From assembly GCF_030545015.1 (NCBI RefSeq), contig NZ_CP120653.1, forward strand, positions 1,240,001 through 1,304,000: 64,000 nucleotides of DNA, given 5' to 3'. Each line of letters opens with the position of its first letter. Within the stretch, counting starts at the first letter, position 1. This DNA is from Myroides sp. JBRI-B21084 (lineage in GTDB: Bacteria > Bacteroidota > Bacteroidia > Flavobacteriales > Flavobacteriaceae). Position numbers and translations under genes: made by a program. Of the stretch, positions 17,221-25,096 are shown piece after piece. Below the pieces are notes generated by a model. That model was not told the DNA's origin. It was given only the letters and a program-made list of their open reading frames with translations, and ran no database searches.

Positions 17221-18264
17221 ATGAAACAATTAAAATGGTTTAATAAAATAGCTTTTATTTTAAATATTCTGTTGGTTATACTAACATTATTGGGCTTTTT
17301 ATTGCCGTATATGGCGCCAAAATTGTTTCCTTTTTTATCGGTTCTAACGCTTATTTTACCCACATTACTTATGCTTAATTTGGTTTGTGTGTTGTATTGG
17401 ACCGTGCAATTTAAAAAGCAAGTTCTACTTTCGGTTGTTGTTTTTTTAATTGGATATACCTTTTTTACTAAATTTTATAAATTTTCGGCTACAAATGATG
17501 AAGTAGTTGAATCTGATTTTACTGTTTTAAGCTATAATGTTAGACTTTTTAACCTTTTTAATTGGTTGCCTAACGAAAACGTGCCCGAAAATATTAAACG
17601 TTTTATTGAAGAACACAATCCAGATATTATTTGTTTTCAAGAGTATTCTAAATCGGCAGATTATCAATTAGACGATTATAAATTTAGACATATCACGATG
17701 CACGGAAAAAAAATTAAAACCGGGCAAGCCATTTTTTCTAAATTTAGAATAATTGATGAAGGTGAAATTGCTTTGCCAAATTCAGATAACAATGTGGTAT
17801 ATGCCGATGTCGTTAAAAATAAAGATACTATTCGTGTGTATAGTATTCATTTACAATCTGTTAATATTAGCCCGGATATTAACGAAATTAATGAAAGTAA
17901 ATCAAAACGAATTTTTAATAGATTAAGCGAAGCTTTTAAGGTGCAACAATTACAATCTGAATTGATACAAGCACATATGGAAGACTTTAAAGGTCACAAG
18001 CTAATTTGTGGCGATATGAACAATACTGCCTTTTCATACGTTTATAAAAATATAATTGGCGATATGAACGATGCATTTGTTGAAGCAGGTAAAGGTTTTG
18101 GACAAACGTATAACTACAAATACTACCCAGCACGCATTGACTATATTTTGGTTGATGATGTTTTTGAAGTAAAAGAGTTTAAAACGTTTAATAATTTTAA
18201 AAACTCAGATCATTTTCCAATTATGGCGCGATTGAACATGAAGAATAAAAAAACGGATAACTAA
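17221..18264 (+). CDS. Membrane-anchored endonuclease/exonuclease/phosphatase family protein
   Basis: A 347-residue protein with three hydrophobic segments in the first 85 residues and a C-terminal EEP-fold metal-dependent phosphodiesterase domain. Metal and catalytic motifs are ICFQEYSK (Glu), LICGDMNNTAF (Asp, Asn), RIDYILVDD and the terminal SDHFPIMARL (His). The fold covers nucleases, sphingomyelinases and inositol phosphatases, so the substrate is open. Three N-terminal helices followed by EEP is a common layout in Flavobacteriia. It is the last gene of the mutL-rhomboid operon. Confidence 0.88.
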   Translation: MKQLKWFNKIAFILNILLVILTLLGFLLPYMAPKLFPFLSVLTLILPTLLMLNLVCVLYWTVQFKKQVLLSVVVFLIGYTFFTKFYKFSATNDEVVESDFTVLSYNVRLFNLFNWLPNENVPENIKRFIEEHNPDIICFQEYSKSADYQLDDYKFRHITMHGKKIKTGQAIFSKFRIIDEGEIALPNSDNNVVYADVVKNKDTIRVYSIHLQSVNISPDINEINESKSKRIFNRLSEAFKVQQLQSELIQAHMEDFKGHKLICGDMNNTAFSYVYKNIIGDMNDAFVEAGKGFGQTYNYKYYPARIDYILVDDVFEVKEFKTFNNFKNSDHFPIMARLNMKNKKTDN

Positions 18265-18279
18265 TTTGTTACCCGTTTT
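18250..18279. terminator. Terminator hairpin between convergent genes
   Basis: AAAACGGATAAC (18250-18261) pairs with GTTACCCGTTTT (18268-18279) with one mismatch and a six-base loop, followed by more T. It overlaps the stop codon of the upstream gene and serves the convergent lipoprotein gene too. Confidence 0.7.
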
Positions 18280-18283
18280 TGTT

Positions 18284-18730
18284 TTATCTTTTTAAATAAG
18301 CATAAACTTCAGTACCAGTTGGTAGTGTTGTACCATCATCAGATATTAACTTTACTTTTAAATCAGTAGCTGTTAAAGATACCACTTGGAAAACTATAGT
18401 ATAATTATCATCAGAATCAATTAAAGTCATGTATTTGTTAGACTCATTATAAGTCCAAGTTCCAGGCCAATTTTCTGTAGCGCAATCGCTTGCTTCGTCA
18501 TGGTAAACTTCATCTTTAACACCGCCTGCTTTTAAATCATAATAATCATAACTACAAGTTCCAGGTTTTAAATCTTCCGTTGTTTTTTCACCGTTCTCTA
18601 TATATTCAGCGGATACTAAATTCCATTTTCCAGCAACTGTTACTTCTGGAGTTGTTGTTGTGTTATCATCATCTTTACAACTAATTAAAGTTAAAGAAAG
18701 CATTGCCGAAAGTGCTATCATTTTTTTCAT
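18284..18730 (-). CDS. Lipocalin-like lipoprotein
   Basis: A 148-residue predicted lipoprotein: signal peptide with lipobox LISC, lipidated Cys18, then KDDD. That resembles the Bacteroidota lipoprotein export signal sending proteins to the cell surface. The mature part starts with VAGKWNLVSAEYIENGE, typical of small lipocalin-like beta-barrels, and has VYHDEASDCATENWPGTWTY with a possible disulfide. I start at ATG 18730 (MKKMIALSAML) because it places the signal peptide correctly; the frame extends 19 residues further without a better start. The ligand is unknown. Confidence 0.78.
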   Translation of the reverse strand: MKKMIALSAMLSLTLISCKDDDNTTTTPEVTVAGKWNLVSAEYIENGEKTTEDLKPGTCSYDYYDLKAGGVKDEVYHDEASDCATENWPGTWTYNESNKYMTLIDSDDNYTIVFQVVSLTATDLKVKLISDDGTTLPTGTEVYAYLKR

Positions 18731-18787
18731 AAGTAAATATTTATAAATTTTTGTAAAGATAGTTTTATAAATGAAAAAAGATTTCAA

Positions 18788-19414
18788 TTAGAAATCTTTT
18801 TTTATAATTTTTTCATTTTTTAAATAATCAACTGCGTGTCTTCCTTCGTTAAAAAGTAAATCTAAAATACTTAAATTATTTAAAAAACCGTGTTTATCGT
18901 TGAAAACTTGGGTATAAGTTTCAAACATATTTTCGTCCTTTTTACCGTTTGCTAAATATCTAAAATCGGTTAAAGATGTTTGTTTAAAATATTCTTTTGT
19001 TTTAGTAAATGGTAGTTCAATACCTAAACAATCGGTTACTATTTCATGAATTTGAAAATTTAAATCCATTAAAAAAGTCTGTTTCTTTTCAAATAATGGT
19101 CTAATATCGTCTTCAAAATACTCAAAATAAGGTGATGTTCTGTAAGCAGCTTCTAACGACTTAAAATGTTGTTTTTGCCAATTAAAATCGTTTTCAATTT
19201 TAACATCTCGGTATTTTTGATGTAGTTCGTCTTTGCTGTGTTTAACGGGTATGTTTAATAACTGCAAACCGTTTGCACTGTAAATGTACATACGGTTGCG
19301 GTTTGTTTGTTTTTGAAAATTGTCATCTGCTTCAAAGGTTATGGAATTTGCTTGTACCATTGCCACAAAATGACTTATCGATGGAAAATAAGTAGGATGT
19401 AATAAAATATCCAT
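18788..19414 (-). CDS. WbqC family protein
   Basis: A 208-residue cytoplasmic protein of the WbqC family, recognised by the N-terminal LLHPTYFPSISHFVAMVQANSI-type region, RNRMYIYSANGLQLLNIPVKH, and the central KHFKSLEAAYRTSPYFEYFEDDI. Members often occur in surface-polysaccharide loci; biochemical function is uncertain. Its ATG shares one base with the lepB stop, so it is translated with lepB at the end of the parA-parB-DUF5683-dapB-lepB series. Confidence 0.85.
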   Translation of the reverse strand: MDILLHPTYFPSISHFVAMVQANSITFEADDNFQKQTNRNRMYIYSANGLQLLNIPVKHSKDELHQKYRDVKIENDFNWQKQHFKSLEAAYRTSPYFEYFEDDIRPLFEKKQTFLMDLNFQIHEIVTDCLGIELPFTKTKEYFKQTSLTDFRYLANGKKDENMFETYTQVFNDKHGFLNNLSILDLLFNEGRHAVDYLKNEKIIKKDF

Positions 19415-20985
19415 TAATAATTGTATTTTTTTGTTTTACGTTTTTTAATAAAACTATAAACTCCCCAACCTAACATAGCTACCACAAAATAAATAAAGAA
19501 TGAATGTGGTTTACCTGTTCCGTGTACTGTTGTAAATAGGCGTTCCCAACGAATTTTATCAAACAATTTACCAAGTGGCACGTTAGGATCTAAACTCATC
19601 CAAATAAAAACGGGTTTACCAACAATGTGATTAGCAGGTACAAAACCCCAGTAACGACTGTCTTCAGAATTATGACGGTTGTCGCCCATCATATAGTAAT
19701 AATCTTGTTGAATAGTGTATGTAGTAACTGGTTTGTTGTTAATAAAAAATTTACCGTCTTTTTCTTCTAATTTATTCTTTTCGTAATCGGTAATAATAGC
19801 TTTATAAAAAGGCAACGTTTCATTGTTTAATTGAACCACTTCGCCTTTTGCAGGAATATGGATTGGACCTAAATTATCACGATTCCAAGGTTTATTGTGT
19901 GGAAATATTGCCAGTTTATTATTGATGTTAAATTCGGAACCATGACTCATATCTTTTTCTATACTTGCAACAGATGATAATGTTTTCATATCTTTTAAAG
20001 CCTCATCTGTCAATGCTAAATAAAAAATATTTGGATTTTGAGGGTTTTGACCACCATCTGTAATATGATGTTTTTGAATTAAATTTATTAATCCAGAATT
20101 ATCTCCTTTGGTGGTGACAGTATAAGTGTATTGAATTTTAGCGCGATCGCCTAAATCAAGTACTTTATTATTAATGTAAACTACACCGTTTTTAATTTCT
20201 AAATTATCGCCTGGTAATCCAACGGTACGTTTAACGTAATTCGATTTTTTATCAACAGGTTTATCTGCTCTTCTTCCTGAACGATCAAAGAATTGATATA
20301 CCGTATCAACAGGCCAGTTAAAAACCATAATGTCGTTGTGAGCAGGTTTTTGAAAGCCAGGGAAACGCATTTCTGGTATTTGAGGAAATTTGCTGTACGA
20401 TTTTACACCAGCAACTGGAATGGTATCGTGCACCATGGGGAAAGCAATTGCTGTTTGCGGCACGCGTGCACCGTAATTTACTTTACTAACAAATAAAAAG
20501 TCGCCAACTAATAACGTTTTTTCTAACGATGAAGTAGGAATGGTAAAAGGTTGTATAAAAAAGGTGTGAATAATAGTTGCAACTACTACCGCAAATAATA
20601 TAGAACTAACCGTTTCACCAGCTTCGGTTTTGGGTTTAATGCTTCGGTTTTGTATATAGGTAACGTTTTCAAAATAGTTTACATAATAAACGTAAAATCC
20701 TAAAGTTACAACACCTAAAATGGTATCAACCAAACTGTTTTTTCCATAACTGCGTAAGGTTTCTACCCATACAACCGGAAACATAATTATGTTTACAATT
20801 GGTATAAATAGTAAAATAACCCACCATTTTGGGCGGTTTATTATTTGCATTAAAACAATTGCATTGTAAACGGGTACAGCAGCTTGCCATGCTTTTTTAC
20901 CTGCTTTTACATATAATTTCCAAGTGCCCAAAAAGTGAATTACTTGAACAGCCAGAAAAAAAAGGAACCATTGTGTAAATGTCAT
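19414..20985 (-). CDS. lepB: Signal peptidase I, extended Bacteroidota form
   Basis: Inner-membrane protease that removes signal peptides from exported proteins. About four hydrophobic segments precede the catalytic domain (for example WWVILLFIPIVNIIMFPVVW and SSILFAVVVATIIHTFFI). The nucleophile is the serine in IPTSSLEKTLLVGDFLFV, the lysine base is in KRTVGLPGDNLEI, and the box YYMMGDNRHNSEDSRYWGFV is intact. At 523 residues it is longer than E. coli LepB because of the extra N-terminal helices, an inserted periplasmic segment (about 270-400) and a C-terminal membrane helix. It lies between dapB and the WbqC gene. Confidence 0.95.
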   Translation of the reverse strand: MTFTQWFLFFLAVQVIHFLGTWKLYVKAGKKAWQAAVPVYNAIVLMQIINRPKWWVILLFIPIVNIIMFPVVWVETLRSYGKNSLVDTILGVVTLGFYVYYVNYFENVTYIQNRSIKPKTEAGETVSSILFAVVVATIIHTFFIQPFTIPTSSLEKTLLVGDFLFVSKVNYGARVPQTAIAFPMVHDTIPVAGVKSYSKFPQIPEMRFPGFQKPAHNDIMVFNWPVDTVYQFFDRSGRRADKPVDKKSNYVKRTVGLPGDNLEIKNGVVYINNKVLDLGDRAKIQYTYTVTTKGDNSGLINLIQKHHITDGGQNPQNPNIFYLALTDEALKDMKTLSSVASIEKDMSHGSEFNINNKLAIFPHNKPWNRDNLGPIHIPAKGEVVQLNNETLPFYKAIITDYEKNKLEEKDGKFFINNKPVTTYTIQQDYYYMMGDNRHNSEDSRYWGFVPANHIVGKPVFIWMSLDPNVPLGKLFDKIRWERLFTTVHGTGKPHSFFIYFVVAMLGWGVYSFIKKRKTKKYNY

Positions 20986-21025
20986 AACCTAAATATTTTT
21001 ATCTAAAGTACTTTTTTTTGATTAA

Positions 21026-21727
21026 TTAACCTAAATTCAACACATCTTTCATTGTAAAAATGCCTTTTTTGCCAACTATCCATTCAGCAGCAACAACAGC
21101 ACCTAAAGCAAAGCCTTGACGCGAAAATGCGGTGTGTTTAATTTCAATTTCATCTACAGTTGACTTGTAAAAAACACTGTGCGTACCAGGTACATCGGCA
21201 ATGCGTTTGGCATCAATGTAAATTTCGTTTTCATTAGCAGTCTCCATTGTCCATTTTTCGTAATTGGTTTGATTTATAATACCTTCTGCTAATGAAATGG
21301 CTGTACCGCTTGGTGCATCTAATTTTTGAGTATGATGAATTTCTTCCATTGATACATTATACTCTTTAATGTTAGCCATTAATTTTGCTAAATAAGCATT
21401 CAATTCAAAAAATAAATTTACGCCCACACTAAAATTCGATCCGTATAAAAAGGCACCGTTTTTTTGGTTGCATAAAGCTACCATATCGTTATAATGCTCT
21501 AACCAACCAGTTGTGCCTGAAACTACAGGAATATTTGTATTAAAACATGTGCTAATGTTTTCTGGTGCAACAGCAGGTATACTAAAATCTATGGCAACAT
21601 CGGCATTTTCTAAGCCGGTAAAATCGTTAAATTCGGTTTTCTTTAAAACTATTTCATGGCCACGTTCTAAAGCAATTTTTTCAATTTCTTTACCCATTTT
21701 GCCGTAACCTAGTAATGCTATTTTCAT
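21026..21727 (-). CDS. dapB: 4-hydroxy-tetrahydrodipicolinate reductase
   Basis: NAD(P)H-dependent enzyme of lysine and meso-diaminopimelate synthesis. The N terminus shows the Rossmann motif LLGYGKMGKEIE, a shortened middle (DVAIDFSIPAVAPEN), and the catalytic/substrate motif EIHHTQKLDAPSGTA with the paired histidines. At 233 residues it is shorter than the E. coli enzyme, typical of Bacteroidota. It is encoded 23 bases after the DUF5683 gene and 40 bases before lepB, so one operon is likely. Confidence 0.95.
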   Translation of the reverse strand: MKIALLGYGKMGKEIEKIALERGHEIVLKKTEFNDFTGLENADVAIDFSIPAVAPENISTCFNTNIPVVSGTTGWLEHYNDMVALCNQKNGAFLYGSNFSVGVNLFFELNAYLAKLMANIKEYNVSMEEIHHTQKLDAPSGTAISLAEGIINQTNYEKWTMETANENEIYIDAKRIADVPGTHSVFYKSTVDEIEIKHTAFSRQGFALGAVVAAEWIVGKKGIFTMKDVLNLG

Positions 21728-21750
21728 TTGTTTGTAATTATTAATAACGT

Positions 21751-22323
21751 TTAAAAGCGATAGCTTACATTTACGTTAAATTGATTTTTATTTGTGATAG
21801 GATTGTAATCTAAAACTGGTTTAAAAGTAAGGTCTTCATCAACATTAAATTGTTGTAAATGCGCATCAACATTAGCATCTACAATATTTAAAATGTACAA
21901 ACCAATGGTTATAAATAGCGATAAATCGCGGTTGCGTTGTGCGTTGCGCTGTACCGTTACTAACTGGTCTTTTGTGTAACTGCCTACTTTTGGGTTGTTG
22001 GTACTTTCTATACCGCGCAAACGCAATTTGTATTCATCGCGTGCACGAGTGTAAGCTTGTTGGTTGTTAAAATAAAAGTACAAACTAGTACCCATACCAC
22101 CATAAACCAAAGGTATTTTCCAATAGCTTTTATTGTAATATTGCCCTAAACCAGGTAAAATACTTGAATAAAATGCAGCTTTTGATGGTGCCAAAGGATC
22201 TAACGCTTGCTGATTTAATTTAGCTGGTAGTGTTTGTAAACGAAGCATTTGTAGCGAATCGGTTTGAGCAAACGCCATGCCGTTTAAAAAAAATAAAGCA
22301 AGTATAAATAATTTAGTTCGCAC
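21751..22323 (-). CDS. DUF5683 domain exported protein
   Basis: A 190-residue protein with an N-terminal signal peptide ending in AFAQ, then a DUF5683 region: SKAAFYSSILPGLGQYYNKSYWKIPLVYGGMG, with hydrophobic stretches. The C terminus ends NVNVSYRF, with the terminal aromatic residue typical of outer-membrane proteins. It begins with GTG; the codon shares a base with the parB stop TAG (TAGTG), so translation is coupled to parB. Function is unknown; the consistent parB neighbourhood in Flavobacteriia is the main clue. Confidence 0.85.
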   Translation of the reverse strand: MRTKLFILALFFLNGMAFAQTDSLQMLRLQTLPAKLNQQALDPLAPSKAAFYSSILPGLGQYYNKSYWKIPLVYGGMGTSLYFYFNNQQAYTRARDEYKLRLRGIESTNNPKVGSYTKDQLVTVQRNAQRNRDLSLFITIGLYILNIVDANVDAHLQQFNVDEDLTFKPVLDYNPITNKNQFNVNVSYRF

Positions 22324-23225
22324 TATTTTTTTAATAATTTAATGATTCGATCTAAATCTTCGGCTGAGTGAAATGGAACGTTAATTAATCCTTTGCCATT
22401 TGCAGCAATTTTTACATCAACTTTTGCACCAAAGAAATCGGTAAAAATTTTACGTTGCGAGTCAGAAATCGTATACGAAATTTTTTTCTTTTTAGTAGAA
22501 CTTTCTTTCGATGAAACACCTTCTTGATATTCTTTAACCAAAGCTTCCGTTTCGCGTACCGATAAATTTTCTTTTATAATTTTATGGTAAATGTTGGTTT
22601 GCGCTTCATGGTCTTCAATATTGATAATTGCGCGTCCATGACCCATCGAAATAAATCCATCGCGAATGCCACTTTGAATAATTGGATCTAAACGCAACAA
22701 ACGCAAATAGTTTGTAATGGTTGAACGTTTTTTACCCACACGATCGCTCATTTGCTCTTGTGTAAGCTGAATTTCATCAATTAAACGTTGGTACGACATA
22801 GCAATTTCAATAGGATCTAAATCGTGGCGTTGAATATTTTCAACCAAAGCCATTACCAATGAATCATTGTCGTTTGCAATACGAATATATGCTGGAATAG
22901 TTTGTAAACCTGCTAATTTTGAAGCACGTAAACGACGCTCACCTGATATTAATTCGTATTTATTAAATTCTAATTTACGAACAGTAATAGGTTGTATTAC
23001 ACCTAATTCTTTAATAGATGTAGCAAGTTCTTTTAAGGTATCTTCGTTAAAATTTGTTCTTGGCTGAAAAGGGTTTACCGAAATAGCTTCTAATTCTAAT
23101 TCAATAATATTTCCTACAACTTTATCTGCGTTATTATCATCAATAGATTGAATATCGTTTGTTGGATCTTTTAAAAGTGCCGATAATCCACGCCCCATTG
23201 CTTGTCTTTTTACTGCTTTTGCCAT
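22323..23225 (-). CDS. parB: Chromosome-partitioning protein ParB (Spo0J)
   Basis: A parS-binding CTPase clamp that works with ParA in origin segregation. It starts with the typical GRGLSALLKDP and has the N-terminal domain with VNPFQPRTNF and the CTP-binding region LISGERRLRASKLAG, then the helix-turn-helix region LTQEQMSDRVGKKRSTITNYLRLLRL, and a C-terminal dimerisation domain. Length is 300. It lies 2 bases after parA and overlaps the next gene by one base. I could not find a convincing parS palindrome in the window by eye. Confidence 0.96.
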   Translation of the reverse strand: MAKAVKRQAMGRGLSALLKDPTNDIQSIDDNNADKVVGNIIELELEAISVNPFQPRTNFNEDTLKELATSIKELGVIQPITVRKLEFNKYELISGERRLRASKLAGLQTIPAYIRIANDNDSLVMALVENIQRHDLDPIEIAMSYQRLIDEIQLTQEQMSDRVGKKRSTITNYLRLLRLDPIIQSGIRDGFISMGHGRAIINIEDHEAQTNIYHKIIKENLSVRETEALVKEYQEGVSSKESSTKKKKISYTISDSQRKIFTDFFGAKVDVKIAANGKGLINVPFHSAEDLDRIIKLLKK

Positions 23226-23227
23226 GG

Positions 23228-23998
23228 TTAATTAGTTGTGTTTTTTTGAATGATTTCTTGAGCTAAACTTAAATAATTAGTTGCGCCTTTACTAGCCGCG
23301 TCGTAATTAATAATACTTTCACCAAAAGAAGGCGCTTCGCTTAACTTAACATTACGCTGAATAACGGTATCAAAAACCATATCGTTAAAGTGTTTTTGTA
23401 CTTCATCTACCACTTGGTTTGATAAGCGTAAACGCGAATCGTACATGGTTAATAACAAGCCTTCGATATCTAAATTTTGATTGTGAATTTTTTGAACACT
23501 TTTAATAGTATTCAATAATTTTCCTAAACCTTCTAATGCAAAATATTCGCATTGAATAGGTATAACAACAGAATCTGCAGCAGTTAATGCATTTAATGTT
23601 AGTAAACCTAACGATGGTGCACAATCTATAATAATATAATCGTATTGATCTTTAATTGGTGCTAATGCTTGTTTAAGCATGTATTCGCGGTTTTCTTTAT
23701 CAACTAATTCAATTTCTATAGCTACTAAATCGATATGCGCCGGAATTAAAGATACATTTGGTGCCGTACATTCCATAGCAACTTCTTGCGGTGTAACGGT
23801 ATGTTCTAAAATTTGATAAGTTCCTGCTTCAACCGATTCTACATCAATTCCCAAACCAGAAGTGGCATTTGCCTGTGGATCGGCATCAATTAATAATACT
23901 TTTTTTTCTAATGCACCTAACGATGCAGCTAAATTAACAGAAGTGGTTGTTTTTCCTACACCACCTTTTTGATTGGCTATAGCAATGATTTTACCCAT
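23228..23998 (-). CDS. parA: Chromosome-partitioning ATPase ParA (Soj)
   Basis: A deviant-Walker ATPase that binds DNA non-specifically and moves ParB-parS complexes. It starts GKIIAIANQKGGVGKTTTSV with the deviant Walker A lysine, followed by LLIDADPQANATSGLG (Walker A') and DYIIIDCAPSLGLL (Walker B). At 256 residues it is a short chromosomal-type Soj without an N-terminal DNA-binding domain. It is the first gene of parA-parB-DUF5683-dapB-lepB-WbqC and follows a terminator. Confidence 0.96.
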   Translation of the reverse strand: MGKIIAIANQKGGVGKTTTSVNLAASLGALEKKVLLIDADPQANATSGLGIDVESVEAGTYQILEHTVTPQEVAMECTAPNVSLIPAHIDLVAIEIELVDKENREYMLKQALAPIKDQYDYIIIDCAPSLGLLTLNALTAADSVVIPIQCEYFALEGLGKLLNTIKSVQKIHNQNLDIEGLLLTMYDSRLRLSNQVVDEVQKHFNDMVFDTVIQRNVKLSEAPSFGESIINYDAASKGATNYLSLAQEIIQKNTTN

Positions 23999-24082
23999 TT
24001 TTTTCTACAAAATTTGAAGTGTAAAAATACAATTAATTATCTTAACTAAAAATGCTATTTTAATTTATAATTTGTTTTGATT

Positions 24083-24121
24083 AAAAAACAACCCCCAACA
24101 GCCAATTAATCAGGGTGGGGG
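24083..24121 (-). terminator. Rho-independent terminator after the SDR gene
   Basis: On the minus strand a CCCCCA/TGGGGG stem (24121-24116 with 24097-24092) with an 18-base loop is followed by TTGTTTTTT. It lies 12 bases past the stop of the SDR gene and separates it from parA. Confidence 0.75.
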
Positions 24122-24132
24122 CATTTAAAAAA

Positions 24133-25014
24133 TTATTTATTTCCTTTTGATTTTATCATCTGCTCTAACATATCCCAAAGTTCTTTTGGAATGTTTTCAA
24201 GCATGTTAAATTCGCCTGCGCCTTGTAGCCATTCGCCACCGTCAATAGTAACTACTTCACCATTAATGTATTGTGAAAAATCGGAAACCAAATAAGCTGC
24301 TAAATTGGCTAATTCTTGATGATCACCTACGCGTCGTAAAGGTACTTGTTTGGTTATATCAAAAGTATCTTTTAAATCGCCAGGTAACAAACGATCCCAT
24401 GCGCCTTTTGTAGGGAAAGGTCCTGGCGCTATAGCGTTCATACGTATACCATATTTTGCCCATTCTACCGCTAAACTTCGCGTCATAGCTAATACACCTG
24501 CTTTGGCAGTAGCACTTGGTACCACGTATCCCGACCCTGTCCAAGCATAGGTTGTAACAATGTTTAAAACCGTTTTGTTTTTTTCGCCTTTTTCAATCCA
24601 ATATTTTCCTAATGCAAGTGTGCAGTTTTTGCTGCCTTTTAAAACAATATCAATAATGGTGTCAAACGCATTTGCCGATAAACGTTCGGTAGGCGATATA
24701 AAATTACCTGCAGCATTGTTTACTAAAACATCTACTTTACCAAAGTTGTTTAAAACTTGTTGTAACATGTTTTCAACTTGGTCGTAATGGCGCACATCGC
24801 AGGCAATTGGTAAACAAGTTCCGCCGGTTTGTTGTTCTAATTCGCTAGCGGTGTTTTTTAATTTTTCAATATCGCGCGATGTAATGGCAACTTTTGCGCC
24901 CAATTCTAAAAAATAAGTAGTCATGGCTTTGCCTAAACCGCTGCCGCCGCCAGTTACAATTATAACTTTATTGGTTAACGCATCGTTGCGTAACATTTTT
25001 TGTGAATAGTCCAT
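24133..25014 (-). CDS. 2,4-dienoyl-CoA reductase-like short-chain dehydrogenase
   Basis: A 293-residue NADP(H) SDR. The cofactor site is TGGGSGLGKAM, followed by NNAAGNFISP. The segment GSGYVVPSATAKAGVLAMTR and, later, PGPFPTKGAWDRL closely resemble mitochondrial and peroxisomal 2,4-dienoyl-CoA reductases, where GSG-[FY]-VVPSA-x-AKAG carries the active site. That enzyme handles unsaturated fatty acids during beta-oxidation. The assignment is strengthened by an upstream copy of the operator found at the fad operon (25054-25065). It is monocistronic, with its own terminator. Other SDR activities remain possible. Confidence 0.82.
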   Translation of the reverse strand: MDYSQKMLRNDALTNKVIIVTGGGSGLGKAMTTYFLELGAKVAITSRDIEKLKNTASELEQQTGGTCLPIACDVRHYDQVENMLQQVLNNFGKVDVLVNNAAGNFISPTERLSANAFDTIIDIVLKGSKNCTLALGKYWIEKGEKNKTVLNIVTTYAWTGSGYVVPSATAKAGVLAMTRSLAVEWAKYGIRMNAIAPGPFPTKGAWDRLLPGDLKDTFDITKQVPLRRVGDHQELANLAAYLVSDFSQYINGEVVTIDGGEWLQGAGEFNMLENIPKELWDMLEQMIKSKGNK

Positions 25015-25053
25015 ATTTTAAAAGTTGGTTGATTTGTAAATATACAAAAAAAC

Positions 25054-25065
25054 TATGCACGCATA
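25054..25065. promoter_or_regulatory. Candidate MarR operator, core TATGCACGCATA
   Basis: The 12 bases TATGCACGCATA, 39 bases upstream of the SDR ATG, are identical to the core of the perfect inverted repeat in the marR promoter at 52345-52356. The core is a 5-bp inverted repeat (TATGC/GCATA) around AC. The flanks differ: outer arms here are imperfect. Confidence 0.6.
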
Positions 25066-25096
25066 TTATTTGTTTTATTGAATGAACATTTTTTAA

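Noticed and set aside
22323..23998. A parS site near parAB
   Set aside because: I scanned for a TGTTNCACGTGNAACA-like palindrome by eye and found none that is convincing; a motif search is needed before claiming absence.
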